Below are positions 1 through 11,169 of a stretch of DNA of 64,000 bases, piece by piece (position 1 is the first letter of the stretch; every line of letters begins with the position of its first letter). The notes beneath the pieces were generated by a model, which was given only the letters and a program-made list of their open reading frames with translations, made no database searches and was not told where the DNA came from. Origin of the DNA: Acanthosepion esculentum. Its lineage: Eukaryota; Mollusca; Cephalopoda; Sepiida; Sepiidae. The position numbers and the translations under genes are program-made. The DNA lies in contig OZ038480.1 of the NCBI GenBank assembly GCA_964036315.1, forward strand, positions 15,536,518 to 15,600,517. Reading direction: 5' to 3'.

Positions 1-283
1 CAAAAAATGGATTGCGGAATCAGAGAGCCGAGTTCGAATTTCAGTCAAAAATCCATTATTACATTCACTTACGTGCTAATACCCTTTTTGGGAAAGGTAT
101 GACTCTTCTTCAAGCTATGGGTAAACAGCAGGACAGACCGGATTTTTTGGATGACAACAGGTCTACCGCAGAAAGAAATGGCAACCTACTGCGGGAAAAA
201 ATCTGTCTCGTCAGTCATGTATCGAAAGATACATGATCGCCAAAGCGTGTATCCCGCGTGGCACATATGACTGACTGACTTAT
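1..283 (+). repeat. tRNA-derived SINE, 5' end cut by the window edge
   Basis: A B-box-like stretch (GAGTTCGAATTTC near 30-42) is followed by a body that resembles the region after the tRNA-like part of the element at 53167-53330: both have TCACTTAC, then AATACCCTTT, then a GGAAA..TATG segment. The A box would lie left of base 1. The end holds a short inverted repeat (ATGTATC..GATACAT, about 218-234) and a TGACTGACTGACTT tail. A 74-codon open frame here has no protein features and is part of the SINE. The family assignment is inferred. Confidence 0.5.
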
Positions 284-1581
284 TAAAATTATTTTTGGGG
301 GCTATCGTCCTTCGTGAAAAAATGATTCACTTTTAAAACTAAGTTTTTTTTAATCACACGCACATAAAAAGTTCCGTATTGTATTTTTTTTTTAACTTAA
401 GACATCAGGAAAAAAAAGACTTTTTTAAGCACTTTAAATTCAACGTATTTCGAAAAGTTTGACAACGACTGAAAACGAAGACTAAAAAAATCATTACAAA
501 TGCTAAGTAAAACTTCTATCGGAAGAAAGACCATCAACTAGTGAACTATTTGGAAAAAATTGAAATGAAAATCCTTATTAAAAAATAATATTTGTTAAAT
601 GAATCTTTGAAAACATTTATGATCTAATTGTAATTTAATAATAATAACAATAATGCTTATTTTAGGCTGAAAAAATATTGTATTGATGATAAAATTTTAA
701 AATAGTTTTAAAAAATAGAAATTTAAAACTTAAAAAAATCAAATGTCTCTTAGTAAAAAAAATAATAGACATTGAAAATTTTCCTTTTTTTTTTAAATAA
801 TTTACAACTGATGTATTCAAAGGATGAAGAATTATTTAAAGATAAATATTACATACCAAATTTGAGTGGATATAATAAAGTAATTATTCATCTGCCTTGA
901 AACGATACAAATTGCAGTCAACCACACTAAAGTAAAACTAATTTAAACCCGGAAATTATTGCACCATAGACGCATGCGCGCAATAATTTCATTGGTCAGT
1001 CAACAACCACCCGTTCCACATTACTCAGTCTGCTGAAAAAGGCATCGAATTCGCTGCACTAGTAAGTTAGTCTGTGAAACAAACTTATTAATTGTTGCGA
1101 CCAAAAGAACGAAAGAATAGACAAAATTAATGTTTCCATTCTTGTTATGTTGGACATATTAACTAGTTTGTTTTTATGACTGGCGTAGCTTTTAGAAAGA
1201 AAACGGTATCGCTATTTCGCAAAAAATGTGACGAAGTTGACAATGATTTATTTTATTTTTTTTAATTTTGACTGCAGATAAATTCTCTTCCAGAACTCCC
1301 ATCAACAAAAAAAAAGCATAGCTTTGTGATAATTGAGTGGGAAAAATAGGAAATTAAATTCAAACAATACGTAAGAACGAAAAGATAAAGTTGTGCTTTC
1401 CTTTCAATAACTAATTGAAATAATTCATTAAACAAATGATGATACATAATCTTTGTCTAAAACGAGTGTGGCGAAGTGAAATAGATATTTTATTATTCTG
1501 GAGAAAGGAAGTCGTATGAACGTTGTATGTATGTTCGTATATGTATGTGAAAGTTGCAAAGTGGATAGTTGACGTTTTTTT

Positions 1582-1585
<4 letters not shown>
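284..1585. other. AT-rich non-coding stretch
   Basis: Poly-A/T-rich sequence with no recognisable exon or repeat, apart from the promoter-like island at 955-1066 listed separately. Confidence 0.5.
955..1066 (+). promoter_or_regulatory. Promoter-like island with possible untranslated first exon
   Basis: A GC-richer patch in otherwise AT-rich DNA. It holds GCATGCGCGC (972-981), close to the palindromic NRF-1 site, then ATTGG (991-995), an inverted CCAAT box. About 65 bases further on, CTA|GTAAGT at about 1058-1066 is a strong splice-donor match. This layout fits a TATA-less promoter with a short non-coding exon, perhaps a distal first exon of the NRAMP gene. That link is inference and no transcript evidence is available. 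Confidence 0.3.
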
Positions 1586-1586
<1 letters not shown>

Positions 1587-1637
<51 letters not shown>

Positions 1638-1676
1638 TGGGTGTGTGTGGGTGTGTGTGTGTGTGTGTGTGTGTGT
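1587..1676. repeat. (GT)n microsatellite with GGGTGTG interruptions
   Basis: About 90 bases of GT dinucleotide repeat with a few GGGTGTG interruptions. Histidine/threonine-rich open frames on the - strand are artefacts of the repeat. Confidence 0.97.
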
Positions 1677-1908
1677 AGCTTGGAGAGACAAATGAACGGA
1701 CTTCATTAACTGTACTGGTGGACAGCATTCATTAAATTAAAACTAAAAGTTATTTGGATCCGATAAGTATCGTTCTGATTGAGCCATAAATCTAAGAAAG
1801 GCATTTCTTTCCAAAATCCTGATGTTATAGTCTGGATCCTTTGAAGTCCGAATTTGAAACTTTTCTCATGGGCTATAAAAATAATTGTTTATTAGAGTTG
1901 TAGGGGAA

Positions 1909-2520
1909 GTTATAACTCTTGAGTAAATAATTATAAACACTCAAACATTTATACAAAAATACTTGTAAAAAGCATCAGAAACAGCAAAACATGCAAACAA
2001 CAAAATGATTATTATTTATTATCTGATAGTTATGTTTGCATTGGAGACTCATAAGACAATAATACTGAGTGAAGAAATTGAGTTTGGGGTCAAATGTAGA
2101 TCAAATATGGATCTTAATCAGACAGAATGATAACATAAAGAGTAAGTAAAGTGTATGCAGTCTTTCTCCCATGCTTTTTTTTATAGATGTCTGCAATAGG
2201 TGTCCAGGTAATTTAGATGAAAAATACAAGAAGTGTCTGAGATTTTCTTACCTTGAAATTCTGTTGAGTGCTAAAAGATGAATGTTACTATTATGGCCTG
2301 AAAAAAGGAAATGAAATTTTCATCGATGCACATGTTAATGACCAGTCTATGTGAACTGCTTGTCCAATAGTCATGTGTTTGTGTGTATAGAGGAAAAACG
2401 TGGGGTTGCTTCTCATTAGTTTAGAATGAATGAATTAATGATAATTATAATTGTTATTATTATAATTATTTTTTTACATTATAATTAATTTTTATTTATG
2501 TATTTTTTATGGACCCAACA
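1909..2520 (+). repeat. Dispersed AT-rich repeat family R1, copy 1
   Basis: Begins GTTATAACTCTTGAG and runs through TTTGGGGTCAAATGTAGATC, a GTGTCCAG..TTTAG segment, GAATGTTACT, GAAAAACG..GG and a terminal run of TATAATTA and TTTTATGGAC motifs. The same order is found at 5027-5990, and its second half at 2626-3010. I saw no coding capacity and cannot name the element class. Confidence 0.7.
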
Positions 2521-2625
2521 CTTACCATAGGATTAACATTAGATGTCAGAATAGGCCATTTTAAAACCCTTCTTTGCTTTGAACAACTCTTTTATTTTCA
2601 TTGTTGGAAAATGCAACCTCTTGAT

Positions 2626-3010
2626 ATTTTCTCATGTTTTTTTTATAGATGTGTGTAATGACTGTCCAGATAATTTAGTTGGAAAATACAAGTGTCTGGG
2701 GTTTTCTTACCTTAAATTTTTAAGTGCTAAGAGATAAATGTTACTATTATGAACTGAAAAGGAAAAGGAGCCAAAATTTTTGTTGACACATTTTGGCAGC
2801 CGATAAGTCAGAATGTCACGTTTGTGTGTGTAGAGAAAAACGGAGTTGATTCTCATTGGTTTTTAGAAAAAGCGAATTAATAATAAATATAATTGTTATA
2901 ATTATTTTTAAGACAATAATTAATTTTTATTTATTTATTTTTTGTGGACATGAAAAAGTGATAATTTAATTAATTTCTTATTTATGCATTTTTTCTTTAT
3001 GGACACGACA
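2626..3010 (+). repeat. Dispersed repeat R1, copy 2 (5'-truncated)
   Basis: Starts inside the family at TCTCATGTTTTTTTTATAG and carries the GTCCAGATAATTTAG, AGATAAATGTTACT and GGAGTTGATTCTCATTGG segments, then ATAATTAATTTTTATTTAT and a TATGGACACGAC end. It lies just downstream of copy 1 in the same orientation. Confidence 0.7.
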
Positions 3011-3686
3011 GACTTGAATTTGCTTCAAGTTAATGCATAATCTCTCTCTTAAGCTAACGTGCAGTTGGTAAAATTCTTGGCTAGTCAATGAGCTGCCTAT
3101 AGATCAGCCATCAAATCATTTCAAATTCACTGTAACAATATGCACCTTCACTGAATATACCATAATAAAACATTTCCCACAATATATGCTATCCAACAAA
3201 GGATACACAAATTAGTGGTTTTCATTAATAACATTTTTGTATTTGATTTTACTTTAAAGGAATTTATTGATATTTATTTATTATTTCAATATTGTCATTT
3301 TCAAATAATCTGCATTACAGCAAAAAGAAATTTTGCCTTAATGCTTGATTGTATTGTAGGACTATAGAAAACGATTATCTCCATTTTGATAGGGTGAATT
3401 TACTGATGTTTTGAGAAACCCTTGAGAATGCTGTTGGTGAGAATAGACAATTGCTGCTTAGCACATGACGGAGACAGATGTGGTAACAACTTGTGGTTTG
3501 GCTGACCATAACAAATGGTAGCAATTCACATGCTATATAGGAACCCAAGACATACCTTGGACTGTCCCATAACCTTCTCAGTAGCATTACAAGTAAGACT
3601 TATTTTATTTGTCTCCTTCACTTATTACTTGACATTATATATATGTATATATATGTATATATGTTTTAGTTTCTCTGTGTAGGTGA

Positions 3687-3743
<57 letters not shown>

Positions 3744-4089
3744 ATGTATGTATTGTCATCCACAGACAGACTGTTTCGCTGTTTCAGAGCTCATCAGTGT
3801 AGCTAGACATCAGATTAAGCCAGGATCCAAACCCAACTGATTTGGTATCAGATTTTACCCCTAAGCCATTGGCACATGATAGGGATGAAAGTGAATTTAG
3901 ACATATTTATTTTTAGACAAACATGCCAGTGACCGGAAAACTCAATTCATCTTAACGAAGAGTCTTGCATCAGCAGCAGTAATAGTCACTGTTTACAAAT
4001 TCACTTTTCTACCTGAAGAGCTCAACCGAAATAATTTGTTTAGGAGCATGTACATATATAATTAGAAGAAAGAGTACACACACACACAC

Positions 4090-4157
<68 letters not shown>

Positions 4158-4281
4158 ATTATAAGAGATTATAATAAAAAAAATGTAATAATAATATTTT
4201 GTTGCTACTTTGTATTGAGCTCTTTTTAAAGTAAATGCTACAAACTGTTGATTTTTACTCCATTTGTTCTTTCTCTCATTT

Positions 4282-4328
<47 letters not shown>

Positions 4329-4536
4329 TAGATAGATAGATAGATAGAGAGAGAGAAGAAGATACATGCTGCTTACAGAATGTAGATGCGGTATGCCGAT
4401 AAAAGAAATTCAAAAAGACAGAATAATAATGATAATATCCTTTGTATCAAAGGCCTTTGACAAGGTGTGATATTGGGGTTGCTATATAAACTCTTCATCT
4501 AGGGAATTCCTGGAAGGGGTTTCTCAGTTATCAAAT
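3011..4536. other. Non-coding stretch with microsatellites
   Basis: No exon or known element is visible. It contains (TA)n at about 3697-3733 flanked by GTGTGT/TATG runs, (AC)n then (AT)n at 4078-4153, (AT)n at 4285-4325 and (GATA)n at 4326-4346. Mixed AC/AT/GATA tracts like these are common in mollusc introns. Confidence 0.7.
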
Positions 4537-4730
4537 AGTCTTGAGTATAACGATAAACTACATCCAGCAGTAAGGCCTCTGATCGGGAGAGTGAAGGTTT
4601 CATGTAGCATAGAATCATCTTTTAATTGCTGTTGCTCCCAGGATTACCCTGACCCAGGGTGGCAGCACTTGTTAGGGTTCCGGCTATGGGCAAATAATGA
4701 ACTCCCCGATCCAAACAAAAACAAAACACT
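4537..4730 (+). repeat. Retroposon family R2, short copy without internal array
   Basis: Contains the R2 head in what is probably its sense orientation: GATAAACTACATCCAGCAG, AAGGCCTCTGATC, TTTTAATTGCTG, CCCAGG..CCCTGACCCAGG, GTTAGGGT and GCTATGGGCAAAT. It ends directly in an A-rich tail (CAAACAAAAACAAAAC). The copies at 19359, 51196 and 57412 are in the opposite orientation. This copy shows that the tandem array of the long copies is optional. Confidence 0.75.
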
Positions 4731-5026
4731 ATGAAAGTATAAAAATACATTTTTATAGTAAAATTACCAACAATACATATAGTAGAATTATCAATAATAC
4801 ATTTTATAGCAAAATGACCAACAATACATTTTATCTGTAGTTGAATCCATAAAATTGTGTTCAAAATATTTAAATTTCAGCATTAAATAACCCATAGAGG
4901 TTGATATGCCAGTAAATGAAATCAACCAACTAACCAGTTATCAAGTACTTTCTAGCAGGTGGGCCCATGAAGATTGTTTTTAAGGCCCAATTATTGGAAG
5001 CCCATCAAATCAATGTCAACTGTTGA

Positions 5027-5990
5027 GTTATAACTCTTGAGTAAATACCCCCTAACATTTAAATATACAAAAATACTCATAAAAAAGTGAGAAATAATAA
5101 ATAAGACGTGGAAACAACAAAACAAGTATTATTTATTATCTGGTTGTTATGTGGTATTGGAAACATGTGAGACAGCAATACTGAGTGAAATTGTGAGTTT
5201 GGGGTCAAATGTAGATCAAATATGGATCTTAATCAGATAGAATGATAAGATAAAAATAAATGTATACATTCTTTCTCATATGTTTTTTATAGATGTGTGT
5301 AATGAGTGTCCAGATGATTTAGTTTGAAAATACAAGTGTATTTTCTTACCTCAAATTTTTGAGTGCTAAAAGATAAATGTTACTTTTATGAACTGAAAAG
5401 GAAAAGGAGCCGAAATTTTTGTTGACACATGTGTTGGCAGCCTGTCCATGTTGACTGCTTGTCTGACAGAATGTCACATGTTTGTGTGTGTACAGTGCTA
5501 AAGGATAAATGTTACAATTTATGGTCTGAAAAGGAAAAGGAGATTAAATTTTCACTGAACTGCCTGTCCAATAGTGAGAATGTCTGCTCTACACATGTAA
5601 AGAAAAGCTGGGTTGATTCTCATTGATTTCGAATGAGTCAATAATAATTATAATTGTTATAATTATTTCCTTATAATTATTTTTGACACTATAATTAATT
5701 TTTATTTATTTACTTTTTTATGGACACAACAAAGTGACAGTATAATTAATTTTTATTTATTTACTTTTTTATGGACACAAGAAAGTGACACTATAATTAA
5801 TTTTTATTTATTTACTTTTTTATGGACACAACAAAGTGACAGTATAATTAATTTTTATTTATTTACTTTATTATGGACACAACAAAGTGACAGTATAATT
5901 AATTTTTATTTATTTACTTTTTTATGGACACAACAAAGTGACAGTATAATTAATTTTTTATTTATGCATTTCTTTATGGACATGACAAAG
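5027..5990 (+). repeat. Dispersed repeat R1, copy 3, longest
   Basis: Parallels copy 1 from GTTATAACTCTTGAGTAAAT onward, including the TTTGGGGTCAAATGTAGATC block at about 5200. An internal partial duplication repeats the AAAGGATAAATGTTAC and GAAAAGGAAAAGGAG segment. It ends in a 51-bp tandem array (5685-5990). A 65-codon frame at 5429 is not a gene. Confidence 0.75.
5685..5990 (+). repeat. 51-bp tandem array, 6 copies
   Basis: Unit starts at 5685, 5736, 5787, 5838, 5889 and 5940. Each unit reads GACANTATAATTAATTTT, then TATTTAC and TATGGACACAACAAAGT. The last copy is slightly diverged. It is an expansion of the terminal motif of repeat R1, since copies 1 and 2 carry the motif only once or twice. 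Confidence 0.9.
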
Positions 5991-6380
5991 TGTTTCCCAA
6001 TGTTCTCTTCTCAGTTCTACCCTCTTTCTTTACATTAATGATCTGCCTAAGAACATTCTCAGATCTTTAGTGAATATCTATGCAGATGATGCAACCATGA
6101 CAGGAGCACCTCCAAACATCTGGATGACCAGAACCTGGCAACTGATCTCTCCTGACCTCACCCAGGTGACACAATAGGGCAAAGACTGACTTGTAACATT
6201 CAATACCTCCAAGACCAAACTAGTGATGTTCCACCATAACCAATCAGACCCTAAACTTACATCTAGCATGAGGGATGATTGCTCTCTCTAGGAAGATCCC
6301 TGCTTTGAATGCCTTTTGGGACACAAACACCCCAGACCTCAAGTGGAACTCATCTATCTGATCCATCACTACAGGTACCT
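5991..6380 (+). pseudogene. LINE reverse-transcriptase fragment
   Basis: Broken frames translate to the catalytic part of a Jockey-like RT: a GAA-less FFTLMICL/INDLPKNI stretch, then IYADDAT with the YADD core at about 6075-6095, then a KTKLVMFHH-like block and LKWNSSI. Stops and frameshifts interrupt it many times. It resembles the - strand RT at 59640-61790 (shared NDLPKNI, YADDTT and TFHH..SDP order). It has no endonuclease part and no intact frame. Confidence 0.75.
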
Positions 6381-7616
6381 CCTCTATTTAGGCATAAATT
6401 TTCGATGCCTAAAGTTTAAATGTTTTTTTTTAAATGAAAAAAAAATTATTGAAGATTTCATTTTAGCTTTAATTGAAAGCTAAATGATTAAATTTATTAT
6501 TTCCAGTAAGTAAAATATTCTGGTGTATTTCAGATAGAAATTATATAGATTGGAATGTCAAATTAAATTTCAATTTCTTAAAATTTACATAAAAATGTGA
6601 CCATTTTCTTAATTTTAAGAAATTAGTAAACAAAAATTTTATCGATTTTAAAATTCTTTAAAAAAAATATATTTCTGATATGTTATTTGAGTAAAATTAG
6701 AAAATTTAAAGTTAATCTGATTTGAAATAAATATTACTTACTTATAGCATAAAAAAGCAATATACAACCATTTATTTAATGATTGGTCCTGCTTATCATA
6801 GCTTATCAGCGATAATGGATGGCTGATGAGTGACAAAGTGATTACAGCTAGTATGGCTGGCTAGAATTGACATAAAAATTTAAGAAATCTAAGTGAATGC
6901 ATTTTTTTAATTTTTTAACTACCTAGTGATTTTTACAAATGAACATATTTTCTGCAATTTTCTAATAATTTATTGACTTTTATTTACCTTTCAAAGATGC
7001 TTTATGCAAAAATTAAAATACTATAAATTTTATTAAATTAATTTCTCTGTTAAGAGACAAAACTCTTACATCACATGACTATTTCATAATAATGTTACAT
7101 TTAGACTTTCATAGATGAAAATAAGGAACAAATTAAGTAAAAAACTAAGAAATAAGAAATTATTTTAAAAATAGAATAGTGTAACTATGTTTATTAATCT
7201 TTTCAATTTTGGATTCATAAATTTTGTTTTCACTTAATGACTATATCACATCCAGGAAATAGCCTAATACAGAATTTTACATGATTTTAAACTATTATTA
7301 ATTATTATAATTAAATTTTTTTTTTTAAATGTAAAAAATTCTATAGCTAGCAAGGACAAACAAGAAATGGCAAGTACTGGTTTTTTCCCAACATGAAGAC
7401 TGCAAGCCGGAGATATTTTAACTCTTGGAAGCTGACTGAGCACTTTCATCACACTATGAAATGATGTCACTCAGCGGCTGTCACAAGACCCATGCGACGT
7501 CATCTTGACCAAAGGGAGATAATCACCTTTTGTATCCCAACAGTTTAAACCTAGCTAAGGTATATAAGGCGATGTTTCTGTTTTATCTCATAACTAAATA
7601 ATGTTTTTTTTTGTTA
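6381..7616. repeat. AT-rich repeat R3 (inverted relative to 18150-18500) and a GGGAGATAA segment
   Basis: From about 6425 to 6790 the sequence matches, in reverse complement, the stretch at 18150-18500. Shared blocks include TTTAGCTTTAATTGAAAGC, TATTTCCAGTAAG, GTGTATTTCA and CTTATAGCATAAAA. The class is unknown. At 7440-7545 there is another dispersed segment, GATGTCACTCA..ACCCATG..AAAGGGAGATAAT..CTTTTGTATC, with relatives at 40830-40910 and 54335-54410. No coding sequence seen. Confidence 0.55.
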
Positions 7617-8142
7617 ATCATTTCATCCCAAGCAAAGCAATAATGCTACTAGGAAGCAGGTGTTAGAGAGAATGAAAGAGAATGTGAATACTTTAGAGAG
7701 GAGACGTGAGGAAAGGACAATAAATTAACAGGGTTCAGGGAAAGAGAAGATGACAGTTGATGTTGATTTTAAATCTTTGAAGATTGTAGATGGCAGGGAA
7801 GCAAGAAGATGGAAGGGATTTCCACAGGTGAGAAGTGCGAGAAAAGAAATTACTGGAATGGAGATGGTTGCATCTAAGCCAGTTCAACAGTAAAATGATG
7901 TGACCTAGATGCCAATCTAGCAACTCGCTTAAATTCATGCTGTCGAAGCACTAAGAAAAAAAGCCAAGCAGAACAGTTGCCACAAAAATATTTGTAGAAA
8001 AGACAGAGGGAAGCCACGCCATGTTGGGAGGAACATGACTGAAGTCAAGATGCCAGAACAAAATCAATTACATTCCAGACCCTTCTTTGAACTGTGTCAA
8101 GAATCTCAATATATACAGCAGGAACACCAGACCAGATATTTT
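7617..8142 (-). pseudogene. LINE 3' end (RT C-terminus and 3' UTR), copy a
   Basis: On the - strand the frame at 7735-7938 gives the conserved tail of a Jockey-like LINE RT: SNFFSRTSHLWKSLPSSCFP, then YNLQRFK and a final short helix. Upstream fragments up to 8142 carry ILDTVQRR and LFYKYFCGNC. The 3' UTR ends in the family signature, CTAGTAGCATTATTGCTTTG, then GGGATGAAATGATT next to an A-run. It is 5'-truncated, as typical for LINE insertions. Confidence 0.85.
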
Positions 8143-8830
8143 TTTTTTAAGCATTTTACCCCAAGCAAAGCGGGAGTGCCACTAGCACACAAGGGGTTAC
8201 AGAGAGTGGGAGCAAGGGTAAAGAGACATGATAGAGGAAAGGATGGAGAGAAGGATGGGGAATTAGATCAAGACATATGAAGATATTGACTGACATTGCA
8301 TTGGAGCAGTTGCCGTGAAAATACTTGTAAAAAAGAGAGAGCAGCAATGGCAGATCTGTGAAAAAGTGACTGCAGACGAGATGCCAAGTCAGGACTAATC
8401 ACATTGCATATCCGTCTCTGGATTTTGTCGAGGACCTTGAGACAAACAGTGGGAGCTCCAGACATATGGCAGCAGTATTCCATGCAAGGGCGAATGGTTG
8501 ATTTATAGATTTGAAGGATGGACTTAGGCAAGAAAAACTTTCTGCCGCGACACATAGAACCAACTGTCCTTATGATAGATGAAGCTATTGATTCAATGTA
8601 TTCAATGGCAGATTTATAAATATGCTAGATAGATTCTGATGAGAAAAACTTTCTGGCACAACATCAACTTTCCTAGTAGTAGACATAGCAATTGATTCAA
8701 TATAGTCACTCCACTTCATGCCATTGGAAAACATGAGCCCAAAAAAGAGAAAAGTGTTGCGCTCCTAGAGTTTAGCATCAGCCATGCTGATGGCAAGCTG
8801 AGGTTTCCTTCATTAATATTATTCTGCCTT
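8143..8830 (-). pseudogene. LINE 3' end, copy b, with internal duplication
   Basis: The - strand frame 8268-8555 reads RKFFLPKSILQIYKSTIRPC, MEYCCHM, LDKIQRRICNVI and LASRLQSL, followed in another frame by LFYKYFHGNCS. All are the conserved C-terminal blocks of Jockey-like RTs. A second, degraded copy of the KFFL..IYKS block at about 8610-8670 points to an internal duplication. The 3' end (CTAGTGGCACTCCCGCTTTG) sits beside a T-run at 8143 and abuts the 5' edge of copy a. Confidence 0.85.
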
Positions 8831-8991
8831 TACAAATTTCTTTCATCAGCCTACTATATATAGTAGTCAGAATTAAATTATACTTGTAGGTATGTCTTGA
8901 TAAACCAATTGAAAGTCAGATCTATGCTAAATAGAAAAATATGGTCAGAGGGTGGAGGTGGGTGTTGAGATCAATAAAACATCCTTCGTCG

Positions 8992-9324
8992 CCACTGTTA
9001 AGATGTTGAGTGTTTCCACGTGAGTATATGATAATAACGAACAAACACAGTCGTAGGGAAAAATACTGGTATATTCAGAGAGGTATTTACATCAGAGAGA
9101 TTAGTAGTAGAACAAACGTAGGTTAGTAGTAACAATAAGTAATAGTAATAAAGTCCAACGGTATCTTCCGGTCGAGAAACGGAAGTGTAACTGATCACTA
9201 CAGAAGTCTCACTCTGCACTGCACTACACTGCTACACTACTCACAGTCTCTAGAACTACTGTTCTATTTATAATAATAGGATCAGTCTATTGTGGTTGTG
9301 AAGGTGGGTGCGCCCCAACAGTGG
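8992..9324. mobile_element. Candidate solo LTR or short TIR element
   Basis: Bounded by CCACTGTT (8992-8999) and its exact inverse AACAGTGG (9317-9324). Inside these, TGTTG (9004) and CAACA (9316-9320) would also fit the TG..CA ends of an LTR of about 317 bp. No open frame is present and I found no clear target-site duplication, so the class is undecided. The CACTAC-rich end followed by TATAATA loosely resembles 41870-41960. Confidence 0.3.
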
Positions 9325-10080
9325 GTGAGTTATTTTTTCATGTCATGATAAACCAGAGTTTAGACAGATCATCCTTGATGATTGTAGAGAATATGACAGC
9401 AACAAATGTATCATTGATGTAGCCAAATGTGACGTTCTATTTGTTGAAGTGGTGGGGGAGTTTAATCAAACAAAGTTATCAGAAACAAATTTAAACGAAA
9501 AAAATTTTTTTGTATTTAAGACGCTTCTTAAAAAAGCCTGTGGATAAAATTAAACATGTGGAACATCTATATACGATGCTAATAATACTGAATAGATGGA
9601 AAAACATAGCAATATTAACCCTCTGACTTTATTTTTCTATTTAGCATCGATCTGACTTTCAATTGATTAATCAAGACATACCCACAAGTATATTTTAATT
9701 GTGACTGTATGCCACCCCCACTTTAACTTTCAGATAAGAGGTAATGATTTGTTTTTAAATTTCCCTAAAAAATCATTTTTAACAACAGTTATCAACCATC
9801 GTCTGAGGAAGTACAATCATAGTATTGAAACATGAAAGTTTTTGTGTAGCAATTTAAAATGTTTTCATTATAATCTCTTATAATAATATATATATATATA
9901 TAGTACATTTTTCACTAATTTTCTCTAGTACTATTCACTTGCATGTTACCTTTACTAAAGACATTGCTTGTTTATGACAATATGACATGCATTAAGTGTA
10001 ATAAAGGTTATTACTGACTTTGTTCTTTTATAATATTGTCTCTTTAAATACTTTAAATACTATTGTTTTAGAAAAAACAG
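9325..10080. other. AT-rich non-coding stretch
   Basis: No recognisable gene. Short (AT)n at about 9887-9902. A 25-base segment near 9630-9690 repeats the TTTAGCAT..GATCTGACTTTCAATTG sequence seen inverted near 8910-8930. Confidence 0.4.
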
Positions 10081-10710
10081 GATTTTTATTCATCTGGTTT
10101 AATGTTTAATATTTTTTGGGGCTTTCTAAGACCAAGAAGTTGCATCCAGGTGAACATCTTCAGTGTAGGGATATCAGTTTCAGCCGATATCTTATTAAAT
10201 TGAAACATCTAAAAGATGTTACAGAAATTGTTCCAGACAGTTACTCTCCTGATGATTATCAGCTAAGTGAAGTGGATCTCACAAGAACCACATTAAACAA
10301 CACTAACAAAGAAGTCACTGAGTGAAGCCAAACCTTTGGTTCTTGATAAATTACTTTTTTTAGACAAAGATAACAAGACAAAGTAAGCTTTTCTCTATAA
10401 GATAGTGTTCACTAGCATGAGAGACAAACAGAGCAAGGATAGGAAAGAACAACAGACGACAATGTGAAAAGGAAGACACACCCATAAAGCTGTTGCCCTT
10501 CACTTTGGCCTTGCTCATCTACAGCAGAAGGTTACAACTGAATAAAATTTGCTTACTGCTGCAATCAGTTTGTGGTTTTATCTTGTGGGTGACAGTCTGG
10601 TCAAAGAGTTATTTTTTTAAGCCACAAGCATTTTGGAAGAAGCTTCACCCTGATAATGAACCAGGGGTCTGTTCTGAGCTGCAAAGCTACATCAGCATTT
10701 GAAATCTTAG
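10081..10710 (+). pseudogene. Unrecognised decayed coding-like segment
   Basis: The frame through 10325 reads KTKKLHPGEHLQCRDISFS, then LIKLKHLKDVTEIVPD and YSPDDYQLSEVDLTRTTL. It has normal protein composition and no low complexity, unlike its surroundings, but also no credible ATG or splice context. Further fragments (SMRDKQSKDRKE, HKAVALHFGLAHLQQKVTTE, LVGDSLVKEL) follow in shifting frames to about 10700. It looks like a relic of a processed transcript or transposon protein. I do not recognise the family. Confidence 0.3.
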
Positions 10711-11169
10711 TCCCACAAAAATTTAGAATTTGTATGTAGTAACTATAAATAGTTTGTTCAAATACTGTGATCCTGCTTGAGGTCCATTTCACAAACAAGA
10801 CATCAATAGATTGGAATCAGTACAGTGAAAATATTTGAAGCTTATTTCTTCATCAGTTATTTTACAAACATTAGCTGACAGGAAGAAGCAAACAGATATG
10901 AAAAAAAATTAATTTATCAGGAATTTATTACTCCTTTTGACCAGTTCCCAAAACCAGCTTCAAGGATAATGGTAGAAGCTCCAGAAGAGATTTTTGAGAA
11001 CAAATATTTGAAAGAACGTTTTTACCAACAGTGACATGGATGATTGGAATAATCTACCTCAAATTATGGTATCTGCACATTCTCAGAGTGCTTTGAACTA
11101 GAGTGAACACAGTGGTAACACAAGTCATTAGCGATAGTCAATGCTTATTAAATATGTTTCAACTCTGGT

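Noticed and set aside
1411..1728. His/Thr-rich open frames on the - strand
   Set aside because: Translation of a (GT)n microsatellite.
4062..4367. Tyr/Ile-rich open frame on the - strand
   Set aside because: Translation of (AT)n tracts; the same applies to frames at 22173, 48979 and 50274.
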